In this document: positions 1-9,975 of the stretch, one piece after another
How the letters are laid out: each line of letters opens with the position of its first letter
Numbering within the stretch: position 1 is the stretch's first letter
Assembly (NCBI GenBank): GCA_016713325.1
Contig: JADJPJ010000097.1
Span: 12,596 to 76,595 of the forward strand
Origin: Candidatus Flexifilum affinis
GTDB taxonomy: Bacteria > Chloroflexota > Anaerolineae > Aggregatilineales > Phototrophicaceae
Direction: 5' to 3'
Length of the DNA: 64,000 nt
The notes under the pieces: generated by a model
What the model saw: only the letters and a program-made list of their open reading frames with translations
What the model was told of the DNA's origin: nothing
The model's database searches: none
Translations under genes and position numbers: made by a program

Positions 1-350
1 CGGTCACGCACCGCGCCGCCGAGCAGGCGGTAGACCGGCTGATTGGTGGCCTTGCCCATGATGTCCCAGCAGGCGATCTCGATCAGGGCGATGCCGGTCA
101 TCACCACTTCGCCCGATCGGGCATAATCTTCGCGGAACATGCGATGCGTCAGCTTCTCGACTTCGAACGGGTCCGCGCCCAAAACGTAACGGGGCAGCAC
201 CTCTTTTAGATAGCCGAGCACCGACTCCGTCCGACCGATCGGGCGGGCCTCGCCCACGCCGACCAGACCGTCATCCGTCTCGACTTTGACGAACAGCAGT
301 TCCCGCCAGGGCGTCCCCATGACCATCGGGGTGACTTTTGAGATTTTCAT
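1..350 (-). CDS. Mandelate racemase/muconate lactonizing enzyme family protein, N-terminal part (cut by window edge)
   Basis: The first 116 residues are visible and the 3' end lies off the left edge. The protein starts MKISKVTPMVMG and contains a GLVGVGEARP segment followed by a helical stretch ending GKATNQPVYRLLGG. This is the capping-domain pattern of the enolase superfamily MR/MLE group, whose members abstract a proton alpha to a carboxylate, often in acid-sugar dehydration. The catalytic barrel is missing, so the substrate cannot be predicted. Its ATG overlaps the TGA of the upstream U32-like gene (TGATG) and AGGA sits just before it, so the two are translationally coupled. A role in acid-sugar catabolism is an inference from the family and from the uronate genes further along. 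Confidence 0.85.
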   Translation of the reverse strand, partial: MKISKVTPMVMGTPWRELLFVKVETDDGLVGVGEARPIGRTESVLGYLKEVLPRYVLGADPFEVEKLTHRMFREDYARSGEVVMTGIALIEIACWDIMGKATNQPVYRLLGGAVRD

Positions 351-1288
351 CAGGGTTCCTCCACCACAGGGATGCCGAGGTCCGCCGTGCCGACCTCCGA
401 CATCGTTGCCTCGGGAATGTACCGCTGAATCAGCCCCTGGACCAGTTCCGCGCGGCGCACCCGTTCGCGCGCCAGCCTGACCGCGCCATCCTCGATGTGC
501 ATGCCAGAGGGGTAGAGGTCCGGCGAATTGCGCACGCCCAGCTTGACATAGACCGGCGCCGCGATGCGGATGATCTCCGGGACTTCGTAATGCCGGACAA
601 AGCCGCCGAAGTTGTCGGGAACTTCGACGTAGATGTCGAGCGGCAGTGAGGTGGCCGCGCGGATGGCGGCGATCTGCGGCAGGCTGAGATCGGTCGGAAT
701 ATTGTAGGTGGTCGCGCCCAGCCCCTCGATCAGCCGGATGGAGATCGGGTTGGCCGCGCCCATCTGCACCGAGATCTTGAAGACGAAGTTGGCGGGCAGC
801 TCTCCGGCTTTCTTCATCTCGTTGACCAGCCAGAGCTGTCCCTCGTCGGCGATCAATACCGATCGGATGCCCAGCGCCGCCGCCCGGCGAACGTCCTCCG
901 TCGCGTACACCACCTGATCCATGCCGCGCAGCCGGGCGCCCAGGTTCTTGCCCGCCGCGGCGGTGATCTGCGCGCCGGTGTCCCAGGCAGCGCGCGGTCC
1001 GACAAACAGACTCACCTCGATGCCGGCCTTGCGTCCCAGGGCAGCCATCTCGCGCAGTTCGGAGTCCGTCAGCATCATGATACCGCTGCCCTGCGACACC
1101 CGGTGGACGCGCACGCCGCGTTTGGCCGCTTCGTCGAGCACGCCCGCCAGCGCCTTCGGACCTTCGACGCTGGGAATTTCGATGCGGTACTGCGCGCCAT
1201 CGGGGAAGCGCTTTGTCGAGGTGGGCAACGCCGACAGGTCGCCGCCCGGCAAGCCCAATCGTTCCAAGAATTTTCGGGTCGCATCCAT
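350..1288 (-). CDS. U32-peptidase-like TIM-barrel protein
   Basis: 312 residues starting MDATRKFLERLGLPG. The chosen ATG has AGGA eight bases upstream; an ATG six bases earlier is too close to that site. Alternating strand/helix segments (for example RVSQGSGIMML and IRSVLIADEGQLWL) suggest a TIM barrel. The layout resembles short proteins commonly labelled U32 family peptidase that sit beside enolase-superfamily enzymes. I do not see a recognisable collagenase-type U32 signature, so proteolysis is doubtful and a metabolic role with the coupled MR/MLE enzyme is more likely. There is no signal peptide. The family label is from memory of similar gene pairs and is moderately uncertain. Confidence 0.6.
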   Translation of the reverse strand: MDATRKFLERLGLPGGDLSALPTSTKRFPDGAQYRIEIPSVEGPKALAGVLDEAAKRGVRVHRVSQGSGIMMLTDSELREMAALGRKAGIEVSLFVGPRAAWDTGAQITAAAGKNLGARLRGMDQVVYATEDVRRAAALGIRSVLIADEGQLWLVNEMKKAGELPANFVFKISVQMGAANPISIRLIEGLGATTYNIPTDLSLPQIAAIRAATSLPLDIYVEVPDNFGGFVRHYEVPEIIRIAAPVYVKLGVRNSPDLYPSGMHIEDGAVRLARERVRRAELVQGLIQRYIPEATMSEVGTADLGIPVVEEP

Positions 1289-1340
1289 GATCATTTCCTG
1301 AAAGTGTCTGATTCTGGGCAACAGCATAACGCCGGCAGGC

Positions 1341-1375
1341 CAGAGAAACAAAAGCGGGGAGATTGCTCTCCCCGC
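1341..1375 (-). terminator. Rho-independent terminator of secreted paralogue A
   Basis: Perfect 9-bp stem GCGGGGAGA/TCTCCCCGC with a 4-base loop at 1354-1375, followed on the minus strand by TTTTGTTTCTC. It lies 46 bases after the stop of the secreted protein gene. The equivalent hairpin, with a different loop, follows the paralogue at 2380-2401. Confidence 0.7.
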
Positions 1376-1420
1376 CGCACGATGGTTATCCAGGTTTTCG
1401 CCTCGTGGTGAGGCCTGCTG

Positions 1421-2101
1421 CTAGCGCAGGACGGCGTTGGCCGGAACCCACACAGGTTCGGCCTGGCAGGCGATCCACAGCTTGGCGAAGTCACCGCTGA
1501 ATTCGCTGATGTACCAGTCTCCCGCCGGGATATTGAAGTTCGTCTGCGTGCTCAGATCCGCATCAAAGAACGCCGGGGCGCCCGCGGGAAGCTGGTACAC
1601 GATCGAGCCGGGTGGCAGCGGGTACGGGCAGGCGACGCCGGCGCCGGCGAAGGTGACGTTGCCCGGTCCGCTGATGGTCAGTGTGTAGTCCCCGCCGGCT
1701 TGTCCGAAAGAGTCATCGAACGGCACGGCGATATAGGTGGTATTCGCTGCCAGGGCAAAACTCACGCTGATCACACCGCTGTTGTCTGCCGCAAGGCAGT
1801 TGGGAAAAGCGGCGGCCGGGTTGAAATCCGCCGTCATCAGGTACATCGACAGATTGCCGCTACTATCGGCCAGGTCGAGCGTGTAGACGCCCGCGGTATC
1901 GACTGAGAAGGCATAGGCGTCATAGAGGACCAGGGACGCACCCTGGCCGGTGCAGTTGGGTGTGGAGATAAAGACGACCGGCATTTTGGGATCTGCCGCG
2001 TCAAGAGTCCCGGAAACCGAGGACGAACCGGCGAATACCGACCATACGCCAAGAGCGGCGATGGCGACGAGAAGGACAAATAGCAGAATCCGAAGACGCA
2101 T
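1421..2101 (-). CDS. Secreted protein of unknown function, paralogue A
   Basis: 226 residues with an N-terminal signal segment (MRLRILLFVLLVAIAALGVWSVFAG) and a predicted cleavage after FAG. The mature part is acidic and beta-rich. It has Cys residues near NCTGQG, FPNCL, VACPYPLP and WIACQAEP, which could form two disulphides. The segment around VDTAGVYTLDL resembles the beta-sandwich of pre-peptidase C-terminal type domains, but that is only a resemblance. The protein ends WVPANAVLR. A ribosome site GGGAG precedes the ATG, and TATAAT at 2166-2171 is a candidate -10 box. The neighbouring gene at 2447-3127 is a same-length paralogue. I do not recognise a function. Confidence 0.75.
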   Translation of the reverse strand: MRLRILLFVLLVAIAALGVWSVFAGSSSVSGTLDAADPKMPVVFISTPNCTGQGASLVLYDAYAFSVDTAGVYTLDLADSSGNLSMYLMTADFNPAAAFPNCLAADNSGVISVSFALAANTTYIAVPFDDSFGQAGGDYTLTISGPGNVTFAGAGVACPYPLPPGSIVYQLPAGAPAFFDADLSTQTNFNIPAGDWYISEFSGDFAKLWIACQAEPVWVPANAVLR

Positions 2102-2165
2102 TACGGTTGTTCTCCCAGGTGAGACGCTGCCATCTATGGGGCAGTGAAACAGAATATCGACTTTA

Positions 2166-2171
2166 ATTATA
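2166..2171 (-). promoter_or_regulatory. Candidate -10 box for secreted paralogue A
   Basis: Minus-strand TATAAT lies 65 bases upstream of the start codon. There is no convincing -35 hexamer at 17 bases, so this is a tentative call. Confidence 0.35.
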
Positions 2172-2200
2172 CGCGCTTAGGAGACAAACGAACAAACTGA

Positions 2201-2350
2201 GCGAATCGCGAAAGTTCACCTTGACCATCAATAGCTGCGTTTTTGAGCCAACCTCACCTCAAAAATCGAACGACTTTTTGCCCCTCTCCGCACGGAGAGG
2301 GGCGGTTGAGCGCAGCGAAGCGGGGTGAGGTTAAGCAATCGGTGATTCAC
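2201..2350. repeat. MITE-like nested palindromic repeat, copy 1
   Basis: 150-bp unit whose ends form a terminal inverted repeat (GCGAATCGC on the left, GTGATTCAC on the right, imperfect). Inside is a second inverted repeat, CCTCACC/GGGGTGAGG, and a central hairpin at 2280-2303 with arms GCCCCTCTCCG/GGAGAGGGGC. Copy 2 at 3328-3480 is nearly identical along its length. No coding capacity is visible. Together with the flanks this fills the 344-base gap between the two secreted paralogues. Confidence 0.8.
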
Positions 2351-2379
2351 TGAAACTGGCACCCCTCCAGGAATCGCTG

Positions 2380-2401
2380 GCGGGGAGAACGATCTCCCCG
2401 C
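2380..2401 (-). terminator. Stem-loop after secreted paralogue B
   Basis: Perfect stem GCGGGGAGA/TCTCCCCGC with loop ACGA, equivalent to the hairpin after paralogue A. The minus-strand 3' side lacks a T-run, so it may be a weak terminator or an RNA 3' stabiliser. Confidence 0.5.
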
Positions 2402-2446
2402 CGCACGATGGTTATTCAGGTTTTCGCCTCGTGGTGAGGCCCGCTG

Positions 2447-3127
2447 CTAGCGCAGGACGGCGTTGGCCGGCACCCACACCGGCTGGGCCTGGCAGGCGAT
2501 CCACAGCTTGGCAAAATCGTCGGTGAATTCGCTCACGTACCAGTCCCCCGCCGGGATATTGAAGTTCGTCTGCGTGCTCAGATCCGCATCAAAGAACGCC
2601 GGGGCGCCCGCGGGAAGCTGATAGACGACGGAGCCTTCCGGGAGCGGGTAAGGGCAGGCGACCCCTGCACCGCCAATCGAAATATTGCCTGGACCGCTGA
2701 TGTTCAGCGTGTAGGTGGCGCCGGTCTGCGCCAAGGAGTCATCGAAGGGCACGGCGATGTAGGTGGTATTGGCGGCCAGCGCGAAGCTCACACTGATCGG
2801 GTCGGCATTGTCCCCTGCAAGGCAGGTGGGGAATCCGGCGGCCGGGTTGAATCCCGCGCTCATCAGATAAAGCGACGGATTACCACTGCCGACGGCCAGA
2901 TCGAGCGTATACACGCCAGCGGTGTCTACGGTGAACGAGATCGCCTCGTAACTGACAAGACTCGCACCCTGGCCGGTGCAGTTGGGTGAGCTGATAAAGA
3001 CGACCGGCATATCCGGGTCGCTGCCATCAATCGTGCCGGACACGGAAGCGGTTCCGGCCAGCGCCGACCAGGCGCCAAAGGCGGCGATGAGTACTACGAG
3101 GCCGATGAACGAGAGTCTGCGGATCAT
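2447..3127 (-). CDS. Secreted protein of unknown function, paralogue B
   Basis: 226 residues, the same length as the downstream neighbour A. The signal segment runs from MIRRLSFIGLVVLIAAFG to a cut near LAG. In the last 74 residues (from GAGVACPYPLP to WVPANAVLR) 68 are identical to A, while the signal peptide and the first half differ more. The Cys positions are all conserved. The start is set by a strong GAGGAGGG ribosome site seven bases upstream. Each gene has a copy of the same MITE-like element upstream and a GCGGGGAGA hairpin downstream. That suggests the whole unit was duplicated, although the spacer between element and gene is about 100 bases for A and 200 for B. Function unknown. 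Confidence 0.75.
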   Translation of the reverse strand: MIRRLSFIGLVVLIAAFGAWSALAGTASVSGTIDGSDPDMPVVFISSPNCTGQGASLVSYEAISFTVDTAGVYTLDLAVGSGNPSLYLMSAGFNPAAGFPTCLAGDNADPISVSFALAANTTYIAVPFDDSLAQTGATYTLNISGPGNISIGGAGVACPYPLPEGSVVYQLPAGAPAFFDADLSTQTNFNIPAGDWYVSEFTDDFAKLWIACQAQPVWVPANAVLR

Positions 3128-3281
3128 AAGTTACCCTCCTCACATATTCTCGGCTATTCGGGTGTAGGGGAACGACGAACTTGCCAAATGGATCATAAAT
3201 GCCTATTCCACTGATGAAATCGGCCGGGTGACCCCTTTCCTCTCGTATTGAGTCTTTTGGAAAGACTAAAACGATAAGTCT

Positions 3282-3312
3282 AAAAAAAAGGGCGCTCACA
3301 GAGTGAACGCCC
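3282..3312 (-). terminator. Rho-independent terminator for the MFS transporter gene
   Basis: Stem GGGCGCTCAC/GTGAACGCCC (one mismatch) at 3290-3312, followed on the minus strand by eight T residues. It faces transcription arriving from the transporter gene that ends at 3505. MITE-like copy 2 lies between that stop codon and this terminator. Confidence 0.75.
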
Positions 3313-3327
3313 GTAAATTCAGTCTTG

Positions 3328-3480
3328 GTGAATCACGAAAGTTCATCTTGTGACCCATCAATAGCTGCGTTTTTGAGCCAACCTCACCCCAAAAGTCTGA
3401 CGACTTTTTGCCCCTCTCCGCACGGAGAGGGGCGGTTGAGCGTAGCGAAACGGGGTGAGGTTAGGCAATCCGTGATTCAC
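3328..3480. repeat. MITE-like nested palindromic repeat, copy 2
   Basis: 153-bp unit bounded by perfect 9-bp terminal inverted repeats, GTGAATCAC at 3328-3336 and GTGATTCAC at 3472-3480. The internal CCTCACCCC/GGGGTGAGG arms and the central hairpin at 3410-3433 match copy 1. No ORF. A shorter diverged relative of the core occurs at 12386-12464. Confidence 0.85.
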
Positions 3481-3504
3481 TGAGTCCATGTCTTCTTGGC
3501 CCGA

Positions 3505-5525
3505 CTACGGCGACGCATTCCCGAAAATCGCCGCATCCTCTTCCCGGGCAATACGCTGCCCCTCTTCGATGTTCACCCGTGTGAGCAGGAAGCCGCCGAC
3601 GATGAAGAACACGATCAGGCTGATGATCGCCGGGCGGCTGCTGCCAAACGCCGCCACTGCCAGCGCGAACAGCAGCGGACCGAGGATTGACGAGAAGCGC
3701 TCCATGATGCCGTACAACCCGAAGAACTCGCCGCTCTTGGCCGCGGGCGACATGCTGGAATACAGGCTGCGGCTCAACGCCTGGCTGCCGCCCTGCACGA
3801 TCGCCACCATCCAGGCCAGGAACCAGAACTCGACGGTCGAATTCAGCAGATACCCCAGATGGCGATGACGGCGTAGACAATCAGCGCCAGCAAGATCGCG
3901 CGGCGAGTGTCGATAGTGCCGGCCAACCCGGCGAACAGCCGCTGACCGATAGTGAAGGCGAACAGCGCGCCGACGGCCTGCACGGCCAGCAGCAGCCCGA
4001 TGATGATGGGCAGGCTGTTCTCGCGCGCCGGCTCGACCACGCGAACCTGCGAAAGAGCCACAACGGTTCCGCCCGCCGGGCCGGCGCCAGTGTTGGTGAA
4101 CGTCAGAGTATGCTCACCGACTTCCGGCGCGGTGATGAGCACCGTCCTGCCATAGCGCGTTGTCTCGCTGAAGGTGTCGAGCACGGCCGGCTCATCCTCG
4201 TCGAGGGGCACAGCCACGCCGTCGATTGTCCAGGCCACCTGCCCGCCATCCGGCCGACTGGCATAGGTAATTTCGACCGATCGCCCGTTGAAGACCAGCT
4301 CGACGGCATCGCCCGGCGCGCCGCTCACCGCATAGACCACCTGACTCTCCGTACCGGTCAGGTCGGCGCTGACCGTCTCCTGCGCCCAGGTTCCGGTGAA
4401 GGCCAGCGCCCCCGGATTGGACTCTGCGCTGCGCTGATCGGTGGCAAGATATGTCCCCTGCCCGACAGCCGTCGCGGTCGATTGATAGGGTGCGGGCTGG
4501 TCGCCGGAAATGTCGATGGGCAGCGCGCCACGCAGCACGATCCCGGCGATCGGCAGCGCGACCAGGTTGAACACGATGAAGGCCAGGTAGAGCGGCCGCC
4601 GCTTTTCCGCCTGACTGGGCAGCCGCCCGAAGATCAGACTGAAGGGAATGCCGACGAACTGCACCAGCAGCAGCGCCAGGATGAGTTCCACCGATCCGAA
4701 GCCGAGTTCCGCCCCGTAGATGGTGGCCACGCCGATGATCGTGCCGATGGCGTCGTTGTAGATCAGAAAGGCGACCAGGTACTTGAACAGTTCCCGGTAA
4801 TGGCGGATGTCGCGGAAGGTGGCGATCAGCCGCTTGAATCCCTCGCCGATCACCGACTGCCCCGGTTCGAGAAGCCCCGTCGCCGAGGCAGGTTCCGGCA
4901 CCTGACGGAAGATCGGAATGCTGAACACGGCCCACCAGATGGCCACGCTCAGGAAGGACAGGCGCGGGCCCCAGTTGTCCGGCAGGACGAAGATCATGAC
5001 CACGTTGATCGCCAGCAGCAGGCCGCCGCCCAGATAGCCCATCGCATAGCCGCGCGCCGAGACACTGTCCCGATCCTCGGATCTGGCCACGTGCGGCAGC
5101 AGCGCGTCATAAAAGGTATAGGCCGCCACAAAGCCGATACGCCCGAACACGAACAGGATCGACGCCAGCACCCAGTCGCCAGTGCTGACCAGGACGAGCA
5201 GACCCGTTGCCACGACGCCGACGGCCGTGAAGAAGGCGAGGAATTTCTTCTTCCCCCGCGAGACATCGCTGATCGTCCCGAGGATGGGCGCGAGGAGCGC
5301 GGTCACAAACAGGGAGATACTGAGGTTCAGGCTCCAGTAGGCAGTGGCCATCGCCTCGCTGGGCAGGGTCGCGCCGGCCACCTGGCTGAAATAGACTGGC
5401 AGGACTGCCGCCAGGATGGTGGTCGCGAAGGCGCTGTTCGCCCAGTCATAGAGCGTCCAGGCGCGTATGCGACGTCGATAGGTTGCGCTGTCGGGTGTGC
5501 TCAGAGGAACACCGGCGGCCGTCAT
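3505..5525 (-). CDS. UMF1-type MFS transporter with large extramembrane insertion (one frameshift)
   Basis: About 673 residues if one missing base is restored near the CCCC run at 3853-3856. The upstream frame then stops with IWGIC, and the next frame continues YLLNSTVEFWFLAW...GGSQALSRSLY to the stop at 3505. The N-terminus RIRAWTLYDWANSAFATTI is characteristic of the UMF1/Atg22-like branch of the major facilitator superfamily. About twelve membrane segments are present. Between membrane segments, roughly residues 336-500, lies a hydrophilic beta-rich stretch of about 160 residues that contains no membrane segment. This is unusual because members are normally about 420-450 residues. A minus-strand terminator follows at 3282-3312. 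Substrate unknown. The frameshift may be a sequencing error. Confidence 0.8.
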
Positions 5526-5641
5526 AGTGAAAAATCCCCGCTGTGCAGTTCAAAGTGGGCGCAATAAAACATAACACCCCGATGGTGCAAATGTAATCCT
5601 TCTACTTTATCCCATCGTTAAAGGATGCGCCGCACCACTTT

Positions 5642-8600
5642 TCAACCGGCCGCGGGCAAGAGGACCGTGAAGGTCGTCCCCACCCCCATTTCGCTGTCCA
5701 CCGCGACACTGCCCCCATGCTGCTCGATCGCCTGTTTGGTGATGCTCAATCCCAGGCCCGTCCCGGAGACCGCGCCCACATTCGAAGCGCGGCGGAACGG
5801 CTCGAACAGGTGCGGCAGGTCTTTTTCGGGGATGCCAATGCCTTCGTCGCGGATGCGGAACGTGACGACCTGTGAATCCGTCAGCAGCTCGATGCTGATC
5901 GGCTTCTCGACAGGCGAGTACTTCAGCGCGTTGGAGATCAGGTTGGTGAACGACTGCCGGATCAACCGGGCGTCGACCTGCGCCCGCACGGGGGAGACCG
6001 GGCAGTGGTACTGAATGCGCGCCTCAGCTTCGGGCGTACGGCTGAATTCGGCGATGACCTCCTGGCACAGCTTGTCCAGGTCGATCTCCACCGGGTTGAA
6101 CTCGATCCGGCCCGACTGTATCCGTCCGAGCTGAAGCACATCCTCCATGATGCCGGTCATATGCTGCACCTGACCGCGAATGTTCTCCAGCCGGTTGACG
6201 ATCTCCTCTTCGCGCATCTTATGGCGGTAGTTGACGATCATCTCCGTCGAGGACAGAATGCCTGCCAGAGGCGTACGGAATTCATGGGACGCCATGGACA
6301 CGAACCGCGTCTTCAGCTCGCCCAGTTCCTTCTCCTTTTCCAGAGCCTGCACCAGCGCTTGCTCGGCCCGTTTGCGCTCCGTGACATCCCGCGCCACGCC
6401 GACCACCTCCAGAACTCGGTCAGTCCCGGCCTCGCGAATGATGCTGTAGGTGCCTTCGATCCACACATAGTGGCCCTGCTTGTGAAGCATCCGCTGCGTG
6501 ACTGTGAACGTCAACCTGGATTCCTGCATCACGGCCATCGTAGAGTCGCGATCATCAGGATGCACAAGATCCTTTTCAGAGGAACCGATCAACTCTTCAG
6601 GCGAATAGCCCAAAAGCACCTTGACCGAAGGCGACACATAGGTCCGTGTCCCGTCCGGACTCATCTTGACGATCACATCGCTGACATTCTCCGCCAGGAG
6701 TCGGTAACGCTGTTCGCTTTCCACCAGCGCCGCCTGCGCCTGTTTGAGCGCCGAAATATCGAAGACTGTGGACCGGCTCATCAGGTACTGGCCGTCGGCA
6801 TCATAGATCGCAGAGCCGTTCACCAGCACGGGAAAGACGCTGCCGTCCCTGCGTACCATATCGAATTCAAGATCGTTGATCGATCCCTGCGCCAGAAATT
6901 GTGGGAACGTCGCCGGAATCTCGTCACACTTTCTGGAGTGAAGAAGTCGCTGATCCGACGCTTGCCCACGACCTCCTCGCGCGTATAGCCCAACCAGCGC
7001 AGTTCGGTATCATTCATCTGAGTGATCAGCCCATCCCCGGCCAGTGAGTGGTAACCGCATGGGGCGTTGTTGTACAGATCGTAGATCTCTTCCGCGTACT
7101 TGCGCAGCGCTTCCTCCGCCTGCTTGCGCTCCGTAATGTCGTGGTTCACCGAGACGATGCTCGGAGGAATACCTGGCCCTTCTTCAAGCCGGGTAACGGA
7201 ACCCAGGATGTAGCGCAAGCTGCCATCGCGGTGATACTGAATCACCTCCCCTGCCACCAACCCTGGTCGCGCAGAGTACGAATGCTCTGCTCGCGGGCGT
7301 CCTGGGTTGGAAAGGACGACTGAAGGATCTGAGGGGTCGGTTTGCCGAGCACTTCGTCGGCACGCCAGCCGTAAATGCGCTCAGCAGCCCGGTTCCAGCT
7401 CTGAATGATGAACTGTTCGTCGGTGACGATTACCGCGTCACTCATGTTGTCCTGCACCCGGGCATTGGCACGCAGTTGCCGTTCGTAGACCTTACGCGCA
7501 GTCATATCATGAACGGTGCAGACGGCGCCGCCGGCCGGGACTCTTCCGATGCCGATCTCCACCTCCAGCAGCGTACCATCCTGGCGAACGAGTCGCACTT
7601 CGATGAACTGCCCGTGACTGGGGCCATCCTCTGCCGATGTCACCGCTTCCATCGCAGTCCGGAACGCGATCTGGTCGCCAGCGTCTACCAGCGTGGGGAA
7701 AGCAATCTGATAAGGGTCGACCACCTCATAGCCCAGCAGCGCGCCGAACGCCGTGTTCGCCTGCACTATGCGCAGCCGGGAGTCGAGGAACACGACTCCA
7801 TCCAGGCTGTTGTTCAGAATCGCCTCGACATGGTCCTTGGCCACCTGCAGGTCGGCGGTGCGCTCGATCACCCGCTGGGTCAGGTCCGCGGCGTGCTGCT
7901 TGAGCGCGTCAGCCAACTGCATCTGCCGGATGGCAATCGCGATCTGATTCGCGACCTGCGCAGCGATCTCGCGATCTTCCGGGGTGAAGAACCCCGGCGT
8001 GGGCGCGTTCAGAGCGATCACGCCTGCTGGACGCCCCTGAATCTTCAGAAGCGCGTACAAAACTGACCGTATCCCCTCGTCGAGCAAACGCTTATAGCGG
8101 GCGCGCATTTCGACCTGATCCTGAAGGTCGTCGATCACTCGGACCGTGCCGGCGTCAAATAGATCGAGGAAGCCCGAAGGGAGGGGGTGCCGGTTGCCAA
8201 CCTGGATGAACGATCCGGGTTCTGAATCAACCGCGAAGATCGTTGCCTCCGTCGCGGTCTCGTCGAACAGCGAAACGCGTACCTGCTGGCAGGGGATGAG
8301 CCGGCGAAGGTTCCAGACTGTCGTCTCCACAATCGATTGGACTGTTTGGGCGTTGATGATGCCGACGTCGATGTCATGCAGGATCTCGATGCGCTGCGCA
8401 TACCGCTGCAGCGACCGCTCCCCTTGAAGGCGTTTCACTTCCTGTTCGGCAAATTCCATGGCAAAGGCAATATCACCTGCCATCTCGTCGAGCAGACGCA
8501 CTTCGGCATCGTCGAAGAAGGCCGCTTCTGAAGCATAGAGCGTCAGAACGGCGTGCACCTTGCCCCCCACCTTCAACGGAAAAACCGCTTCGGCGCGGTA

Positions 8601-9833
8601 ACCCAGCCGGCGAATCTCCTCCTGCCAGCGGACGAGCGCCGGTCCATCGGTCATCTCTTCGCTGACGAGCACGCGTTCACCCGTTCGAACCGCGGCTACG
8701 GTCGGGCTGTATTGCGATTCTGCGTCGTCCGAGTTCAGATCCAGCTCTTCCAGCGCCTCTGCCGCCACCCCGGCAGAGGCTGCCGGGACGATGCGCTGTC
8801 CAACCTGCGTAACCTCGCCGATCCAGACGGCCGCATAGTCGCCCTTTTCGACGGCGATCTGGCAGACGATTTGAAACAACGCGCGCAGATCGCGAACGCG
8901 CACAATCGCCTGGTTCACGTCGCTCAGCACCGCCAGGATGCGGTTGAGTTTGTGAATCTGTTCCTCGCTGCGCCGCCGGTCCGTGATATCGCGAACAATG
9001 GCCGAATAGCCAAGGATTTCGCCGTTGCTGTCGGTCACGGTGGTGATGGCGCCATTGATCCAGAAGCGGGTGCCATCTTTGCGCAGACGCCAGCCTTCGG
9101 TTTCAGCACGCCCCTGGAGCTGCGCCGCATTGAACCCGGAATGAGCCACTCCGCTCCGTACGTCCTCGGGCGCGAAGAAGATGGCATAGTGCTTCCCCAT
9201 GACATCGCTGGCGGCGTACCCGGTGATTTTCTCTGCGCCCAGGTTCCAGCTTGCGATGCGCCCGTCGACATCCATGGAAAAGATCGCGTAGTCCTCAACC
9301 GTCTCGACGACACGGCGGAAGCGCTCCTCACTACTACGCAGCGCCTCCTCGGAACGTTTCCGCTCCGTGATATCCTGCGTCAGGATGAAGATCCCCTCCG
9401 GGCAAGGCTGCACACGGAAGGCGAACCAGGCCACGCGGCCATCGGGAAACGTAAAAGGGATCTCTGCATCTTCGGCCCGGCGCTCCGACATACAGCGGTG
9501 CAGCATCCGGTAGACGTCGCTCTCCGAAAACCCGGGGAAGCGTTCCTCGATGGTGTGGCCGATCATCTCCTCTTTGACCTGCCCGCCAAAGCGGGCCGCC
9601 GCATGGTTGATGTACAGGTAGCGCCAGTCGTAGCTGATCACCTGGCAGCCTTCCAGGAGATCGTCGAACACGGGGGCGTAGCGGCTGGACAGCGTGTCCA
9701 GCTGCGACGGCGCGGTGGACGACGCAAGCTGAGCTTCCAGCTGCGCGATTCGTTCCTGCGCTGCCCGCAGTTGCTGACGACCGTGCTCGATGCTGCTCAA
9801 GGAAGGTTCGTGAGCATCAGGCGTGTTTTCCAC
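5642..9833 (-). CDS. Multi-PAS/GAF hybrid sensor histidine kinase (two frameshifts)
   Basis: About 1397 residues if one base is restored near 7248-7251 (a CCCC run) and one near 6915; three reading frames then join without loss. From the N-terminus: a short coiled coil, two PAS domains (second near YAIFSMDVDGRIASWN), two GAF domains, a helical linker, then about four more PAS/PAC units marked by DITERK- or DVTERKR-type ends, and finally HisKA and HATPase_c. The H box is SHEFRTPL, the N box NLISNALKYSP, the G boxes DEGIGIP and GTGLGLSI. No receiver domain or membrane segment is seen, so it is probably a soluble cytoplasmic kinase. The start is a GTG (MENTPDAHEP) with a weak ribosome site. No response regulator gene is adjacent. 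Confidence 0.9.
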
Positions 9834-9975
9834 AATACGAGTCTCGGGTCTTGATCCGCCACATAATTAAAAACATTCTAACGCGGATCATCGCCATTAG
9901 CACTTAAGAAAGCTATTGATGGTTCATTTTCATGCTTTTGCCACCCAACCATGACCACGGCACAGGCCAGATTAC

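Noticed and set aside
3251..3267. Hairpin AGTCTTT-TGG-AAAGACT as a second terminator
   Set aside because: It has no T-run on the relevant strand and lies beyond a much better terminator at 3282-3312.
2201..3480. CRISPR array or IS element for the repeated 150-bp units
   Set aside because: Only two copies, about 1.1 kb apart, each internally palindromic, with no spacers and no transposase.
4110..5567. A 485-residue plus-strand open frame opposite the MFS gene
   Set aside because: It is Arg/Pro/His/Gln-rich, has no domain and mirrors the conserved transporter on the minus strand. High-GC coding sequence often leaves such antisense frames.
8553..9854. A 433-residue plus-strand frame opposite the sensor kinase
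   Set aside because: No recognisable motif; the minus strand carries clear PAS and GAF domains.
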